Counted from the first letter of the stretch, positions 32,030 to 45,031 are shown. The stretch: DNA of 64,000 bases from Cristatella mucedo (GCA_009760855.2 WPIO01000018.1:2631001-2695000); one strand, 5' to 3'. Numbers and translations: made by a program. Notes: a model not told the origin generated them from the sequence alone.

Positions 32030-32790
32030 CGTAGCAACGCCATAAGAGAACCGAATCTCATTCGTGGCTCTCCGCGCGCGCTAAAAAAAGACAGCTTAGC
32101 CGCCGATTAGAAAGAATGCCGCGCGAAACCGCAGCACTCATAAGCACACGTGACGCGATCACGCGAAGGAAGCATCGCAGGTGGTAGCAAGCAGACGGCT
32201 AACCAAGGTGTCGTGAGGCGAAGTCAGCCAGCAGAGGTTCCGATAAGTAAGTGCATATGAAAAGGGGCACAGCTAAACGACCGTAGTATGCGGAGCGTAC
32301 GCTGTAAGGGGGATGAGCCCGATGAGCACAGGTAAGCACGCAGTGCACACGGAGACAGAAAGAGAGAAGTTCGCTGGGGGGTGGGTGGAGGGGTGTGGAA
32401 GGGGAAGCTTGACCGCTGCATATGCGTCCTTAGCCGTGAGTTAAAGGATACAAAGTCGCTGCAGGTAGTGACCGAAGCCAAACGCGAGCTCCAGACTTTC
32501 CATGCATATTGCCAAGTCACCAAAAGATTGTAACTGAGTGGACGTACGGCACGAGATAGGAAGCCGAGTGGCACGTGGTGCCGGATCGCTTTGGATGAGC
32601 AGGAAGGTCAAGGACAGGTTTGGCTGCTGCAAGCGAGCGAAGCGATCTGTAAGCCTTACAGACGGTCTAGAGTTTATTCGACGCTTCACAGGAAGTAATG
32701 TTACGTAAACTTGCAATAGGCAAACTTGACTGTTGAGTGAACTAATGCTATAATGCACGTGGTTTAAAATAGGACGCCTAGGTTCCACGC
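32030..32790 (-). mobile_element. Divergent LINE-A-related element
   Basis: Minus-strand pieces include TRLPISCRTSTQLQSFGDLA, WQYAWKVWSSRLASVTTCSD and FVSFNSRLRTHM, parallel to the FGDRAFSSYAPKAWNSLPTC and LTTFKRNLKTHLF blocks of LINE-A. Two frames are needed. A tail-like CGAATGAGATTCGGTTCTCT lies at 32040-32070. Older or a related subfamily. Confidence 0.6.
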
Positions 32791-33129
32791 AGACGCTACA
32801 GAAGATACGCTGGTCAAGCCAATTTTGATAGTGATGCTTTACAGTAACAAAACGGTTGGTCTAGTCATCACCGCATATCGGTAACTAAAGCTGCCATGCC
32901 TGAGATTCTGGCAGGTTGAGAAATATCGCGGCACTTATAGAACATAGTGACTTCCGCATAGGTTTAATAGCCTACGGACCAGCTGGCTATTCTCCTGCGA
33001 GCCTATGTAAGGCGGTGATTGATGATAAGCATTATGTAACTGGAAGGCAGACCGAACGTGCTAGTCGGCAGGCAATCGTGGTCAATCGCCGGATCTGAAA
33101 AAAGCGATGAATGCAAATTATTGCAAGTC

Positions 33130-33430
33130 TCGTAGCTATGCACCTCAACAAGGTGCCAACATGCACTTCGATGTACTGAGGTTCGGCAAACTGGGATACA
33201 AATCACATATAAAGCTCTGATTAGTAGCTTTCAATTTGTACATATGCTGATTCCGGCTTACTTTCGGGTTAGACATGCTTGCATAATCATCATTTTCCTC
33301 AGAGGGAAAATGCTCAAAACTTAAGATCCTAGTTCTAATGCGTTTGTTTTTAAAAGGTACTCTAAACAGATATTCGGCAGTTGGACAAATGATTTCTGTA
33401 TTTTCTCGACATTTGCCCAAAAATAAATGA
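33130..33430. repeat. Dispersed repeat R3, copy 2
   Basis: Aligns with 21020-21360 (TGCTTGCATAATCAT block and flanks). AT-rich. Confidence 0.55.
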
Positions 33431-33484
33431 CGATAAACCGAACTCTTACTTACAGAACACTCCAAGCATCGGCTGGACTAGAAG

Positions 33485-34330
33485 ATTTTGCTCTCCTATC
33501 TTTGCCTGTACAATGATTTTATTGTGCAACCCCCACCATGTGCTCGGAAGTTAGCTGTCATCCTTGATGGCTGCCTATATCTTGGAAGTTTCGCTATTAC
33601 GAAGAATGCCTCCTCAGCTAGCCATCGTGTATTATCCCTATCTAAGATTTGGAACTGTCCACTACGGTGGCTTGAATAAAATCTAACTAGCCCTTGGTAT
33701 TGTCAAGGCTGGATTATTGTCATTATCCTAGTTCTGCTGGGCTACCGAGAAAAGCCGCTGGGCCGCTGCTGCTAGGAAGGAATGTAGGCTGCAAGGCTAG
33801 TCAATAAATCCCAAAGGTTCAGCCATGCGTCTACGGCTTCGGGTCGATCAACGGACACAGAGTAAAGGTCTTACGCTGTACCGCAAGGCTTGCAGTGGCT
33901 TGACTTCTTGATATCTAGCTGAGCCACTACATCATTTTAAGCTTCCACGTTCTACAGGTCGTCTTCGGACAATAAAACTAGCTTTTGTCCTTCGCTTAAA
34001 TCCCGCTGATGACAGGAGCTTCTCTCTGCATGTGCTAGGTTGTGGAGCCCACTTCAACATCCGTACGCAATGACACCTATTGTCCTGCTGGCGACTGCGG
34101 CAAAGCTTTACAGCCGTCGCTAGCTGCGACTTCAAAGCTGCGAACTTCCTTGACTGCCGTCCTGACTCGGATGTTTTTCTCACTTTCTCTTTGCCGCGTG
34201 ATATGTAGTTTGTTGGCTACCGCGTGCGTAACGTAAACGGCTTAGGCTTTGAGAGCGCCGTAGACAAATCTTCTGCGTACCACCCATCAAGGTCACACTG
34301 CCTTGTGGAGTTACAAGCGGAAATTGAGAA
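33485..34330 (+). mobile_element. LINE-B, degraded copy from RT thumb to 3' end
   Basis: FIVQPPPCARKLAVILDGCL near 33525 matches the VxPSPxVRNLGV block of LINE RTs. LSRYIILSFHVLQVVFGQ-like sequence, AAATCCCGCTGATGACAGGA and GTTGGCTACCGCGTGCGTAA match the LINE-B C-terminus and 3' end. The copy ends GTGGAGTTACAAGCGGAAAT. Multiple stops and frameshifts. Confidence 0.65.
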
Positions 34331-35246
34331 TAATTCTACGTTGGTACTGCCGACTGCCGTCGACTGCTCGGCTGAAAAATTTCTAGCTAAAGGTCTATGT
34401 GTCGCGCCATCAAATACAACGCAAAATTCTTCGCTGTATTTGATGGCGCATATTCCTATTTCCGCGTTTCAGTAGGGACCACGTAAATGGCGAGTATCAT
34501 CGTGCTGTTGATGTCATGACGCGCCCAAACTCATTCGGAACCTGTAAAATGCCTGCAGAAACTCGTTGAGCCCCTACTCTGAAACTAGCAGCCGCTACTC
34601 TTGAACCAGCTTGGAATGATCTGTTAGCGTGGGGAAAAGGAGGAACATTCTGGAGTAGCGTCGGATACAGGCGAGCAGTACGTCGACTTCAGCCAGGTCT
34701 CTGTTTCAGCGAACGTGTCGCGAACTTCGTCGAGTTTCAGGCTGCTAGCCACTAACGGCGCATTGCACGTAAAGCGGGCGTTGTCGAAGCGAGAGTTCAA
34801 AGTGGCCGCGGGGTTAGCCTCGTCTTCATCGCTACTGGGTTGAGGGGATTTGCAGCATCTCTAGCGGGAGAACGCATGGGTAGAATGCTTAAATTTAGCG
34901 TCGTACTAACGGGATAACGCGATGCGGTTAGAAACAGCGACTCCGTTGCTATCAATAGTTGGTCGCAGGTGGCCCCTTCCAATACCTCGGTGCACTCTAC
35001 GGGCGATGTCTAACTCGCAGATCCAGGGACAGAAACACCCGCTGGGCAGGCCGTGGCACTACGTAGTGGTCAAAACCAAACTTTAAATAATTTCACTAGC
35101 GATGCACCGTACAAATGAAATCGCATCTGCAAGCAGCTGCGTTATTACAAGTGAGACGGACGGCAGTACCCATCCGTTAAGAGTGCCGCTGAATATCCAT
35201 CTGCTTTTAATCGCAACAGCAGATGCGTCGTCGTGGAAGTCGTTTA
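34331..35246. other. No gene recognised; contains a short hairpin
   Basis: 34404-34421 and 34432-34449 are inverted repeats (GCGCCATCAAATACAACG, one mismatch) around a 10-base loop. Otherwise featureless. Confidence 0.45.
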
Positions 35247-35372
35247 TAGGGTTTAGGGTTTAGCGTTCAAGGTTTAGGGTTTAGAATTTAGGGTTTAGGG
35301 TTTTTTGGGTTTAGGCTTTGGCGTTAAGGGTTAAGGGTTTAGAGTTTAGGGTTTGGGTTTTTAGAGTTTAGG
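35247..35372 (+). repeat. Degenerate TTTAGGG telomere-like tract
   Basis: About 125 bp of TTTAGGG with variants (TTTAGCG, TTAAGGG, TTTAGAG, TTTAGGC). The heptamer TTTAGGG is the plant/green-algal telomere unit; animals normally use TTAGGG or TTAGG. Confidence 0.85.
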
Positions 35373-36239
35373 GTGGGCTGCGCCTCCGCTGCTTAAATCC
35401 ACCCTTACTCGTATTCCGCGCTTTAATTAGTGCGTATTAGGGCATAACTAGATCTCCTGAGGTCGAGTTATACTCAGCAGACCTCTGAGGCTTAGCGCTC
35501 ATTTGCAGGAACGCGCGGCCCGCCGTAGCACGCGCCCGCTTTGACGGGTACAAACACGTGCCTGGTGGCGTCGAGCGGGACCTAACTTCCGCGGAACCAA
35601 ACTGTATAGCTCGACGCTGCAGCAGCCGCCGCCGCTCGCTCCATTAGAAGCCATCCTTCCAATCCACCCATTTCTCTAATTATAACTAAGTTGATTTTAT
35701 TTTAATAGAGCACGAACTTCATTAAATCATATATATATATATATATATATATCTGTATTATTAGTTATACATTCATCAACATACGAGGAATGTCCGTGCG
35801 GGAAATGTGCTACAACCATCGAGGAAGCCTCCCCAGATGCGGTTCGCTGTGTTTCTGCCAAGATAACTCTGATTTCGAATCGATTTTCTGCAATAAAAAA
35901 TGACCTTTAAATATGCAAATTCTACCGTAATGAACCGTCGCGATGCTAGACGAGCCATATTGAACTAGCCAGACTGCTGGTCATTGGCGTCATGTCCAGG
36001 TGCTGCTCCGAATTAAAGACTACTTACCAAGATGGCCGGCGACCGGCTCCCCTGGTCCTGTCTGGAATAGACTACTCGAGTTCAGGGCTTCCGAGAAATT
36101 CATCAAGCCTCTGCAACCAATGATCAATATCGCTGCAAGCTTAATTAATAAATCAGTGGCGTGTCATCAAGCATTCAGTCGCGCGTCTGCTTTGCTGAAG
36201 GAGCTCCGATAACTCCCGATCGATCGAGCGATCAACGGA
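35373..36239. other. No gene recognised; (AT)n at 35729-35752
   Basis: Mixed sequence with one short AT microsatellite. Confidence 0.45.
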
Positions 36240-36700
36240 TGCACGTAAACTGCCACAGTCTTGCAGCTCTTACTTCTTACTCTGCATCGCCCTCTCCTCG
36301 TATCGTCGGGCCCTTGTGGGAAAGAAGATTAGCTGCTCCGCTCTCTCGGTTAAAGATCTTTGGCGTCAATAGCGTTTGCTCAGCGGGTCCAAGACTGCGG
36401 AGCTCACACGTTTCCTTGGCATACACGTTTCCTTGGTAACGGCATCTCTCTCCTGCTGCCGACTTCGGCACGTCCTTTCCCTGCCGTCCCGATTTCTGTA
36501 GACGTACTGGCTGCTTTCTCGAGTGCTCTCCCCTGAATTGGCTCTGCATCTCGCTTCCTTATCGTTGCATGAAGTGGAGTCTGTTAGCTACTGGATGCGT
36601 ACCGGAAGGTGCTTACCCTGCTGTACATACTCCATTGATATATCACTGAACCAGCTGCTCAGTTTTTGTGTGCCTTTGTGGAGTTACAGACAGAGATGCG
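36240..36700 (+). mobile_element. LINE-B, degraded copy
   Basis: TTGTGGGAAAGAAGATTAGC, GGGTCCAAGACTGCGGAGCT, AGCTACTGGATGCGTACCGG and GTTACAGACAGAGATGCGTG follow the LINE-B order. ACGTTTCCTTGG is locally duplicated near 36408. Confidence 0.65.
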
Positions 36701-38640
36701 TGCCGCCTAATGTTCATACATTAACCATTTTGTGGCCCTACAGCATACGGTGGCGGACTAGCCGCTGAGTTGTGCCCGTTGATTTGGGCGACTATCCTAT
36801 TGACGTCTGCTTGTAGATGCCCTTCGGTGCGTATTTATGTCTGGGTTCGCGGAGGAAGCTGGGCAAAGCTTTGGAGGGGCCTGCTTAGGTCGGTGGGCTA
36901 TTTAGCTCCCGGTCTAGTTAGAGCGCGTTCGAGATACGCCTTCTGGGCCTTCGCGTGTAGACCAAAGTCACGTCTGTGCTGGCCGCTGGCACCGCTGGCT
37001 GGGAGAAGTACGTTGTCGTCGACTGTTTTGGCCGCATTCCTGTATCTAGAAAGCTGCTGCGTCCTGGAGCTCAAGTATCGCCCCCAAGACCTGGTCGGTG
37101 GACCCGATGCCGCTAGATGGAGCCACAGCAGCACAAAGCGCAGATCGAGCTGTGAATGTAGCTGCGCCGTAGCTAGCTGCGAGCGCGCATGAACGGAATG
37201 CCACGAAATTTAAAAGCTGCTTTGTGAACGCGGCGGCGAGGTGCGTGCAATCGTTCTGCACTGGGCTCTCGCGAAGCAAGAACTGTCGAGCTTGAAGTGT
37301 GCAGCTCCAGTATTGAGCTGAGCTATGCGCAGCTTAATTTCCGCGGATCGCAGAGGATCGGAGCTAATCGCGCGCCCGCGAGTCCTAGCGTAGGCGCGAG
37401 CGAGCTATTTGGAGCATCGAAATTTAAAAAATCTGTATCCAACGATTAACTATTGAAATATCTGTCCAAACATCGACGGCAATAAAACCACAAATCTCCA
37501 GACTTTTGGAGTTCGGGCATTAAATTTAGCTATCAAGATGTAATGCTCACGAGGCACCGGTTAACCCTCCCCCCACCCCCCCTGATGGCTTCCTCTCTTT
37601 TCACAGCGAGCTCTCAACGCCACTCGGATGCCATCAGAGTGTCGCAAGATGTCACTAGAGTGGGGCAATAGCTGCGACGCGCCGTTACGGACGGCGCGCC
37701 CGATCGACCAGGGTCGCTGGCACGGGGCAGAAGGAGCGACCCTCGCCGAATAAGGCGACCTGGCATATTCCTTCCTCGCTTCGACTGCTAGGCCGTCCAA
37801 TCGCTAACTAGCTGCCACTTTTCCTTCCGGTCTCGGCGGAGATCTGCCAAAGCGATGCAGCTTTCGCGTGCGCCGCCGCGCGCGTCGTCGCGTGCCAGTG
37901 GGAGCTGCCATCTCGGTCGGTCGGCTCTGCAGCTTCTCGCATCGGAGGCCGCGCCGCCGCCGCTCGGCGCCGCGCCGCGCCGCCGCGGCCTCTGGCGGCC
38001 GATCGCTTGGCTCGGCGCGGCCGCCGTCGATCGGTACATTATCTGGCCGCTCCGCCCGATTTCGCTGTCTGCTCGGCGCTTTGGCGGGCGATCCGTCAGC
38101 GACACATCCGCAGGGTCCAGCAGCGCTCGGGCCTTCCATCGATCGACTGCCTTCATGTCCTTCCTCTTATCTCCTTCCTTCATGTCCACGGCCTCCTGTC
38201 GCTGTGATACCTATCATGGTGAAACTGATATTCTTCTTTGCCTAGCTTTTTATTGCGAACACGTCAAAAGCCCTTGCTTTACTTTGATTCTAGAGTAGAT
38301 ACGGATAGTCGCTTCTGCCTTAACATCAGCTGGCTGCAACGGCTGCAATTCGGCCTCTAATTTTACGATGACGGTGACTAGTTTTGTCTAATCTAATCTA
38401 ATCTAATCTTATCTAATCTTACGGCGACGATGACTGGTATGGATCCTCCGAGTTTTTGCAAAGGACAAACACTCGTGGGTCTGCATATCTTTATAGCTAA
38501 AAGCTGACCCGAGGAATAGCTGCAACGACGAGAAATGCAAATCTTTCGTTCTGTTAGCTGCAAGTGAATCCACGAACTCTACATCGATAAGTAATAGTCA
38601 AACCAAATCTCCCAATTCATCAGAAAAGGCAATGTAGAGT
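36701..38640. other. No gene recognised; CpG-rich core at about 37640-38140
   Basis: GC-rich frames on both strands (Arg/Ala/Ser-rich) without a domain. A short TAATC repeat lies at 38389-38420. Confidence 0.35.
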
Positions 38641-38759
38641 AACGTGATTGGTACTCGGGTGTTGCAACAACAACAAAAATGGTGCACGGTGCCGGTAAAT
38701 GTTCTGAAAGATACAGAAGCTGCGACCAAGGCTCAGCAAGCCTCTGCTGTCTCATTCAT

Positions 38760-39615
38760 AACTTGCCAGTCTGGCAAATCTAGTGTCACTTCGAATTTGG
38801 AAAAGCTAACCCCTCCCTCAAAATGGGCTAGGCCGGCATATATCCTGTAGCCTCAACACGAAATCCGGATATCCTGTTCCAAAGCGACCTTTCACGAGCC
38901 GAACACATGAACTCCACGGTCAAGTCTGCTTACTTTCAGCAAAAGTTCAAATTGCAAAAATTTGGGCCTGCTGCGACAGGGATACCACATTAAAGTTGTT
39001 CAATGTAGTCGCGATATGCCGTCTCGATTTCTGCAACTCATTAATAGCCGGTCTGCTGGCCTCTGCAATCAGTTGCTTACACCTGGTGCAAAACTCTACA
39101 ACTGGGCATTTCTGTCGTGGATGTCGCAATCGATTCATGATACCACTGTTTACCTATCAGCACAGGGTTCTCGTCAAGAAGAGTATTGACTTTAACATCT
39201 TTAACACTTTTATAATATCTTTATTCTCTTGCTCAGAATTACTTCACCTAACAGGTTTCGCATCGTATCACCTGGGATTTTTTTTAATCAGATCGCAGAG
39301 CTGTGCCTCCAACCAACCTCAAATCTTTCGGTGATCCTGTCATTAGTTCATACGCTCCCCGAATCTTGAACTCACTTCCGAAAGACGTCCCGACATTCTT
39401 CGGCGTGACAAAATTTAAAAGAGGCTAAAAATCCACCTGCTTCTCACAGCTTTTACTGGGTCCGCGTGAATTGTCTTTTGTGTGCTTATGAGTGCTGACA
39501 CCGCAATTCTCATCACCAACCCATTGACGCTGTTCCTTTTGAGTATACGAAAGGTGCCTAGAAGGAGATTTACTTTTCAAATGGGCCTTTAAAAATCTTA
39601 TCATTTTTATTATTA
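38760..39615 (+). mobile_element. LINE-A, old degraded copy
   Basis: TCTGGCAAATCTAGTGTCAC, CTGTTCCAAAGCGACCTTTC, CCGTCTCGATTTCTGCAACT and CACCTGGTGCAAAACTCTAC follow LINE-A from the RT thumb to VQNS. 39300-39440 matches the LKSFGDPVISSYAP and FKRG blocks. A degraded tail precedes TTATTATTATC at 39606. Confidence 0.7.
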
Positions 39616-40574
39616 TCACTAAAAAGAGTGTTCTGCGACACCAGGCGTCGCATGCTCAGGTCTTCTAGTTATGTGTCGAACTAGTTATGTACCAGGCAAT
39701 TCGCACCCGTGTGCAGGCTGCTTTACGTTTTGACACAACATTGCAATCTTTTGTAAGCTTCTAGCTAAAAATGTGTTATGAAACCCATACAAAACATTAA
39801 AAACAAGTAATTTATCATCAATTTGCCGATAGATACGTCAGTAAACATTTGCAAATGTTAAAGACGTTTACAAACGTTTGTACGGCCTCCCAGAGTTTGT
39901 AAGCAAATGATAAATGATGAATTGTCTTATAAATTTGTATTAGTTCTGAGTGGCAAGAGTTCAGTTTTTGAGTGAAAAACCTGGCTTGTTGAAGCTTTCG
40001 GGTGTAGATTCGGAAGAAGCCTTTGAAACTAGCCAGATTGTCGTCAGACCGCGACTTCTTGAAGCGGCGTTCAAGCCTTCGTTATACGCAGCGCACAACG
40101 CCGCTTGCACACGGGGCGGCGTGTAGCCGTGGCGGCATTCTAGACGCCAGTGTATTGTGGGTGGCGGATCGCTGTAACTGCCAGCAGTCTACTTTTCACT
40201 TTCAAGCTGAGCCACGGTGAGCGATCGTGCACCCAAACGAGTAGCAAACAGCTCAGCGTTCGCAGACTTTAAGGCTGTGCAGTTGATAGGGCGAACAAAG
40301 GATATGTGGAGATTCTTACTAACACACTGAAGAAGGCAGACGACCGACAGGTATTGACTAAAAGCGGTATCACGCCTCTCGTTAAACAGGTCTTGTTTTG
40401 AGCCCCATACCCGAGGACAGCTCATGCGCAGTCAAAGCGAGTTTGTACTAAAATGTACTCCACAGCAGCGGTCGTACAGCTGCTTAGGCTGCACGCACAC
40501 ATCTTTTCCCGATAAGTAAATTGAAAGTTCTTGTCAAGTTTATCCTGTCGTGTATAATGTATTAGTTCTGAGTT
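39616..40574. other. No gene recognised
   Basis: AT-rich to 40020, then unique sequence. TATTAGTTCTGAGT occurs at 39939 and again at 40559 and may mark flanks of an unrecognised insertion. Confidence 0.35.
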
Positions 40575-40770
40575 CTATTAGTTCTGACATTTGCATGCGG
40601 ACCCTGTGCATGCCACCCCTAACCATGTTATTCATGTTGTTTATCAAGCATGATATTACTCACCATTCAATTGCATTTCCCTTTGCAGCAAATGTAAAGC
40701 GCCTAGAAAGAGATTGAGTTCTCTGACGGCGCTTTATCAAGCGAATTATTATTATTATTATTATTATTAA
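40575..40770 (+). repeat. LINE-A 3' UTR and tail
   Basis: GGACCCTGTGCATGCCACCC, AAAGCGCCTAGAAAGAGATT and (ATT)n. No coding part. Confidence 0.8.
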
Positions 40771-40802
40771 TGTCACTTAATCACCCCAACGTCTACTTAT
40801 TT

Positions 40803-40828
40803 TCTCTCTCTCTCTCTCTCTCTCTCTC
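40803..40828. repeat. (CT)n microsatellite
   Basis: 26 bp of CT. Confidence 0.9.
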
Positions 40829-41261
40829 CTGGTAGAAGTCACAAATAAGATTTTCTGTGGTCCACTAGAGGGCGCACGACGCTCGACGCTCCACCAGACG
40901 CTCCGCCACGCCTCCACGCTTACAAACGATTGGAATATTGTACGTGTAATCCTCTTGAGTACTGACTTAGACATGCAAAGACTGAGCACAACAGCGGGTG
41001 TCAAGTATTCGTTACACCAGGCAATCGCAGTGTTAAAAGCTCTAGACGCTCGGTTCCTCGCGTTCTGCTACGGTAAGAGCAAAAAATGTCAGCTTTTGCT
41101 TGGCACACAGTAGCAGTGTACTGAGTCGCCTTGAGAAAGTACGAGTTTGGCACAAGGTCAAGAGGCACCAAGGGCTTTTTACCTGTTGGATAATGGCAAG
41201 TGATCCGATGGAGTCGTTTAGCGAAATGCAGGTTTTGTTTTCAACCGCTCGCTCTCGTTAT

Positions 41262-41325
41262 AATTCATTTGTACGGCGCCCTACGAGTACTGAATCTCCG
41301 AGTCCAGGCGCCTCTCCGGGATCCT
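41262..41325 (-). repeat. SINE-A/LINE-A tail fragment
   Basis: ATTCATTTGTACGGCGCCCT, then GAGTACTGAATCTCCGAGTC, is an inverted terminal hairpin with substitutions. Confidence 0.45.
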
Positions 41326-41464
41326 AATCATTTTGCGGGCGACCAAGTTGTGTGGTGAATCGAAATACCTCGGTCTAAAATGCTGGTGCATGAGATCAAT
41401 TTTTTCCACTTCAAAGGTCCTTCCAGAATTCCGCCCCCCTTCCTCATCTTCAGCTCGGAACCGT

Positions 41465-41680
41465 ACTCACCGCCAGCAGTCTGCACATTCCTGAGGCAAA
41501 CAGCCGGTGCAGTTGGAAGCCCACGAGCGTCTGCTCGCTCGCCCTTTTAATCTCTGCCGAACGTCTTTCGCACATGCTCGATCAGCATCTGCCATTCAAT
41601 GCCGCTCTCGGACGCCTGTCTGGTAGCTCGCCTCGCGATAAGACTCGAAAGGGAACCGCGGGAGTCTGATTAGTTGTGTG
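41465..41680. repeat. Dispersed repeat R4, copy 2
   Basis: Aligns with 18565-18785 (ACCGCCAGCAGTCTGCACAT against ACCGCCAGCAATCTGTGTAC, and downstream blocks in the same order). Confidence 0.5.
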
Positions 41681-43124
41681 GCCACTACCACTGGTGCCGA
41701 CGTCGGAATTCTGCTGCAATGACGTTTGAATGTCACGAATTGATGGCACATTCGCACGCTTAGCAGAAGGGGCAGACAGGTGATGCTCATTTCATGCTGA
41801 AGCTGCTCCCACGCATAGAGCCACTGTCTTCGGATCACTTGTAGTCGCTCCTACGTTGGCTACTCTGCTTTTGTCTGAGAGCAGCATTCATACAGCGAAA
41901 GCGCGAGCGTCCGTGACGCCAATAGTGACGACAAATCGGATCGGAGTTTCAGAGAGCATCAGCTTTCTAAACTAACAGATTGCTCGTCTATATTGGCTCT
42001 GTTCAACTATGCATGAACGTTTCTAATTGTATAAGTGGCTTTTATTAACACTCTCCTTTCTCTCCCCTTCCCAGCCTAGACTGCATTCAGCACAGACAAG
42101 ACGCTCAAAAACGATGCAGCATTTAAGGCCGACTTACTCGATTTACAGATTTTAGACGCTAAACATGTAGTTATCAGCCTCAAGCGTACCTATCAATCCG
42201 ATAGGGTTGCTGATTCGGCGCCCACATCCAAACGGCTCCCGGGAGAGGAGCGTTCGTTATAAGGAGCCTCGGCGGCGAGCGACCGAAGCGGAAGTCGAAG
42301 TGGCTCCGACGACTGCAAGAACCTAGAACCTGCAAGAACCTACTGCTGCAAGAGCTCGTAGCTACGGCGCCATTTCCTTGATTGCGCGAAGCTAACGATT
42401 TCGCGGCACCCTTTAAAAAAAGAATTCGCAAGATGCCCCACTAGCGTCCCATGGCTTCGGAGGGTTCTGCCTGAAAGAATATGGGTACTCGATTTTTTGC
42501 CAAACTTCTGGACTGCGCCCTCCTGAGGGGTTTGAACGGACGAGAACACGGCAGTGCTCTTGCAGGCCCCGGTTCAGGCTCAGGGGTACGGCGCCTACTG
42601 CTAATGACCGAGATGTCGGGTCTAGTAGCAATTTGGCATTTTTAAGGACCTGTACAGAGATTAAGCTCTCGTAGGGCGCCGTACAAATGAAATATAATGA
42701 GAACGTACGATGGAAAACAAAACCTGCGCTGCGCTAAACGACCCCTTTGGATATACATGAGCCGATCTTTTGCAGCTTTGAAGCAGGGGCCACGACGAGG
42801 TAGCGGCTCTTGCTCAAGCGTTATCCCCTCTCGCCATCGCCAGATCAATCGTTCACACGGTCAGACCCGAGGCTCGACCCTGCCGCTAAGCTTTGTGCTT
42901 CTACCGACGAGCAAGCAGCTCTAGACAAGTAACGAATAACTAAGGTCTATACCGTCAGACTGATGTCCAGAAGAACAAGCCAGAGTATGGGTAAGCCAGA
43001 AACCAGAGCTGCTGCTGACCTGCCCAACAACCTTGAGAACCTTACCGTGCAGGCACACCAGTCAGTGTACCGTTGCCAGCTCAATTTACTTGGTAGCTGT
43101 ACTGTCGAAACTCACAGTGAGAAT
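41681..43124. other. No gene recognised
   Basis: Only a SINE-A-like tail at about 42650-42700 (ACAGAGATTAAGCTCTCGTA, GGGCGCCGTACAAATGAAAT). Short frames look random. Confidence 0.4.
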
Positions 43125-43720
43125 TAATAACAATAGATTTGCATGGCGCCCTCGGAGAAATTCCTCTTTTTAGGCACGTTACATGGGCTGTAAAACAAGC
43201 ATGGTCGAATGGTTAATGGTATTTAGGTCAATGACAACAAGCATAGCATGGTTAGAGATGGCATGCACACGATCACCATACAAATACGGTTAGTGGTAGC
43301 ATGCACAGTGTCAGCGCGAATAAGCACACACAGGACGAATCCCAAGGACCCTAATGGACTAATGCTGTGATAAATAGGTGCGTTTTAGCTTCTTTTTAAA
43401 TGTCGTCTAGTCAGTCGGAAGTGAGTTCCAGGCTTTTGGAGCTTACGAGCTACAGGCACGGTCTGCAAAGGATTTGAGGTCATACGAGGTGCAGCTAAAC
43501 GATTTGACATATACGATTCACATAAATGAGTGGTACGGTGCCTGGCCAGGTGGGGAGTAGTTATGATAGGTAGGCTGGAGCCAGAGAATGAAGTGACCTA
43601 AAAGTGAGAATCATCAGCCTTTTAAGTCGATGCGTTGCTTGACTGGGAGCCAGTGCAGGTCTGCAAGAAGTGGTGTGATGTGGTGAATACGAGGCTCACG
43701 ACAGAAAGTACTAGAAGACG
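43125..43720 (-). mobile_element. LINE-A, 3' part
   Basis: Inverted tail (ATTTGCATGGCGCCCTCGGA), 3' UTR (GTGGTAGCATGCACAGTGTC), degraded C-terminus (TGAGTTCCAGGCTTTTGGAG) and ITPLLADLHWLPVKQRIDLK near 43650 on the minus strand. A GA run at 43724-43744 follows. Confidence 0.75.
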
Positions 43721-44247
43721 AGAGAAAGAGAGAGAGAGAGAGAGATATGCGGTCGAGGAGAGTAATTACCTGAACAAGCCGTGAAGGATCTACTAAAAAA
43801 ATACAAACCGGCTCTTGGTTCGGCTTCGTTAACCAGTTTTTTAACCCTATCCTGTTTCTTTTTAACCCGTGGTAGACAACCCTAGGCCCCAAAGGGCTTC
43901 GGAGGGCATACTACTAGACTCGGTACCAGGACCTTACCGCGATTCAGCCAATAAGGAGCTGCACATCACACTTATGAGAGGCAGCCTTGCACACAAGGGC
44001 CAACATACACAGGCGACAAGTCGATCGTTTTGGCCACCCGACAGGCCTCTTAGGGGTAATGCCAACAAGCACAGCTGCAGTCTGCCAGCACGCAGTAACC
44101 TGCATCGCCGGCATCAGTCATCTGCAATCGATTGTGCGTCGGGAGCGAAAATGGCGGCAGTCGTGCAAGTTACGGCCAGCAGAATGCACCAAGCTGTGTG
44201 CGACTAGGTAGATAGCTAAGCACCAGGAGGACTTAGGACTCAAATGT

Positions 44248-44253
44248 TTTATT
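44248..44253 (-). terminator. Likely Axin polyadenylation signal
   Basis: AATAAA on the minus strand about 640 bases beyond the Axin stop codon. No better-placed canonical signal was noticed between them, but the cleavage site is unproven. Confidence 0.4.
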
Positions 44254-44895
44254 CTCGCCACTCACGAACCAGGCAGGCAATGCAATAACTCAAACTATGC
44301 ACGGCCATGTAAAAATAAATGCACCAGTACGAAAATCGAGGCATCAAAATCGAGGAAAAACAAGTGCATTGTAAACTCGAGCCTAGAAAACAGGAGACTG
44401 TCCCTCTTTTCTGCTGCTGCTGCAGCGGCCGCGGAGTTCTCGGCTGAGGATAACAAACGAAGCCGAATAGGTTTGCGCTACGTCTGCAAGCAGCAAACGT
44501 GGCCACCGCGACGAGTTGACAGGTGCTCGCGCGACGGTGGCCAAGGCCGACGACAAGCAGGTGCCAGCAGCCGGCAACAGCGCCACGGACACGTTCGCGC
44601 TCCGACCAGCAGCAAAAGGGTGCTCAGCACGCTTCAACAACAGCGCGCCACGCCAACAGAGCACGCGCTCGGCCGACGACGACCACCAAGCGACTGGAAT
44701 GCAACGGCTGTACGACTCAGCACACGGCGAGCCCTCCGCGGCCCGACGCCTGCCGCTGGCAGGCCACAGGCACGTGCACAGCAGGCAGACGAAAGAAACA
44801 TCAGAGCAGGCGAACAAAGCTGCTCGAGGGAGATAAGAGAGACAAGCGTGTCTGTCTCTCTCTCTGTGTCTCTATCGAGTGCTTCGACCTTATCC

Positions 44896-45031
44896 TCAGT
44901 CGACCTTCTTCACGTAGCCAATCACCTTGCCCTCCCACTTGGGCACAACTGTCGAATCGTGCGTAACTTCTTCAAAAAAGTGAGTCACGTCACTGCCCAG
45001 CTCGTTCTCGTTGGCCTTCTTGAAAAAGTAC
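44896..45031 (-). CDS. axin: Axin exon 8: second half of DIX and stop
   Basis: Acceptor CCGTCGTTTCAG. Encodes YFFKKANENELGSDVTHFFE, then EVTHDSTVVPKWEGKVIGYV and KKVD before TGA. The C-terminal KVD matches vertebrate Axin. Confidence 0.95.

Noticed and set aside
35247-35372. True chromosome end
   Set aside because: The tract is short, degenerate and flanked by ordinary sequence on both sides.
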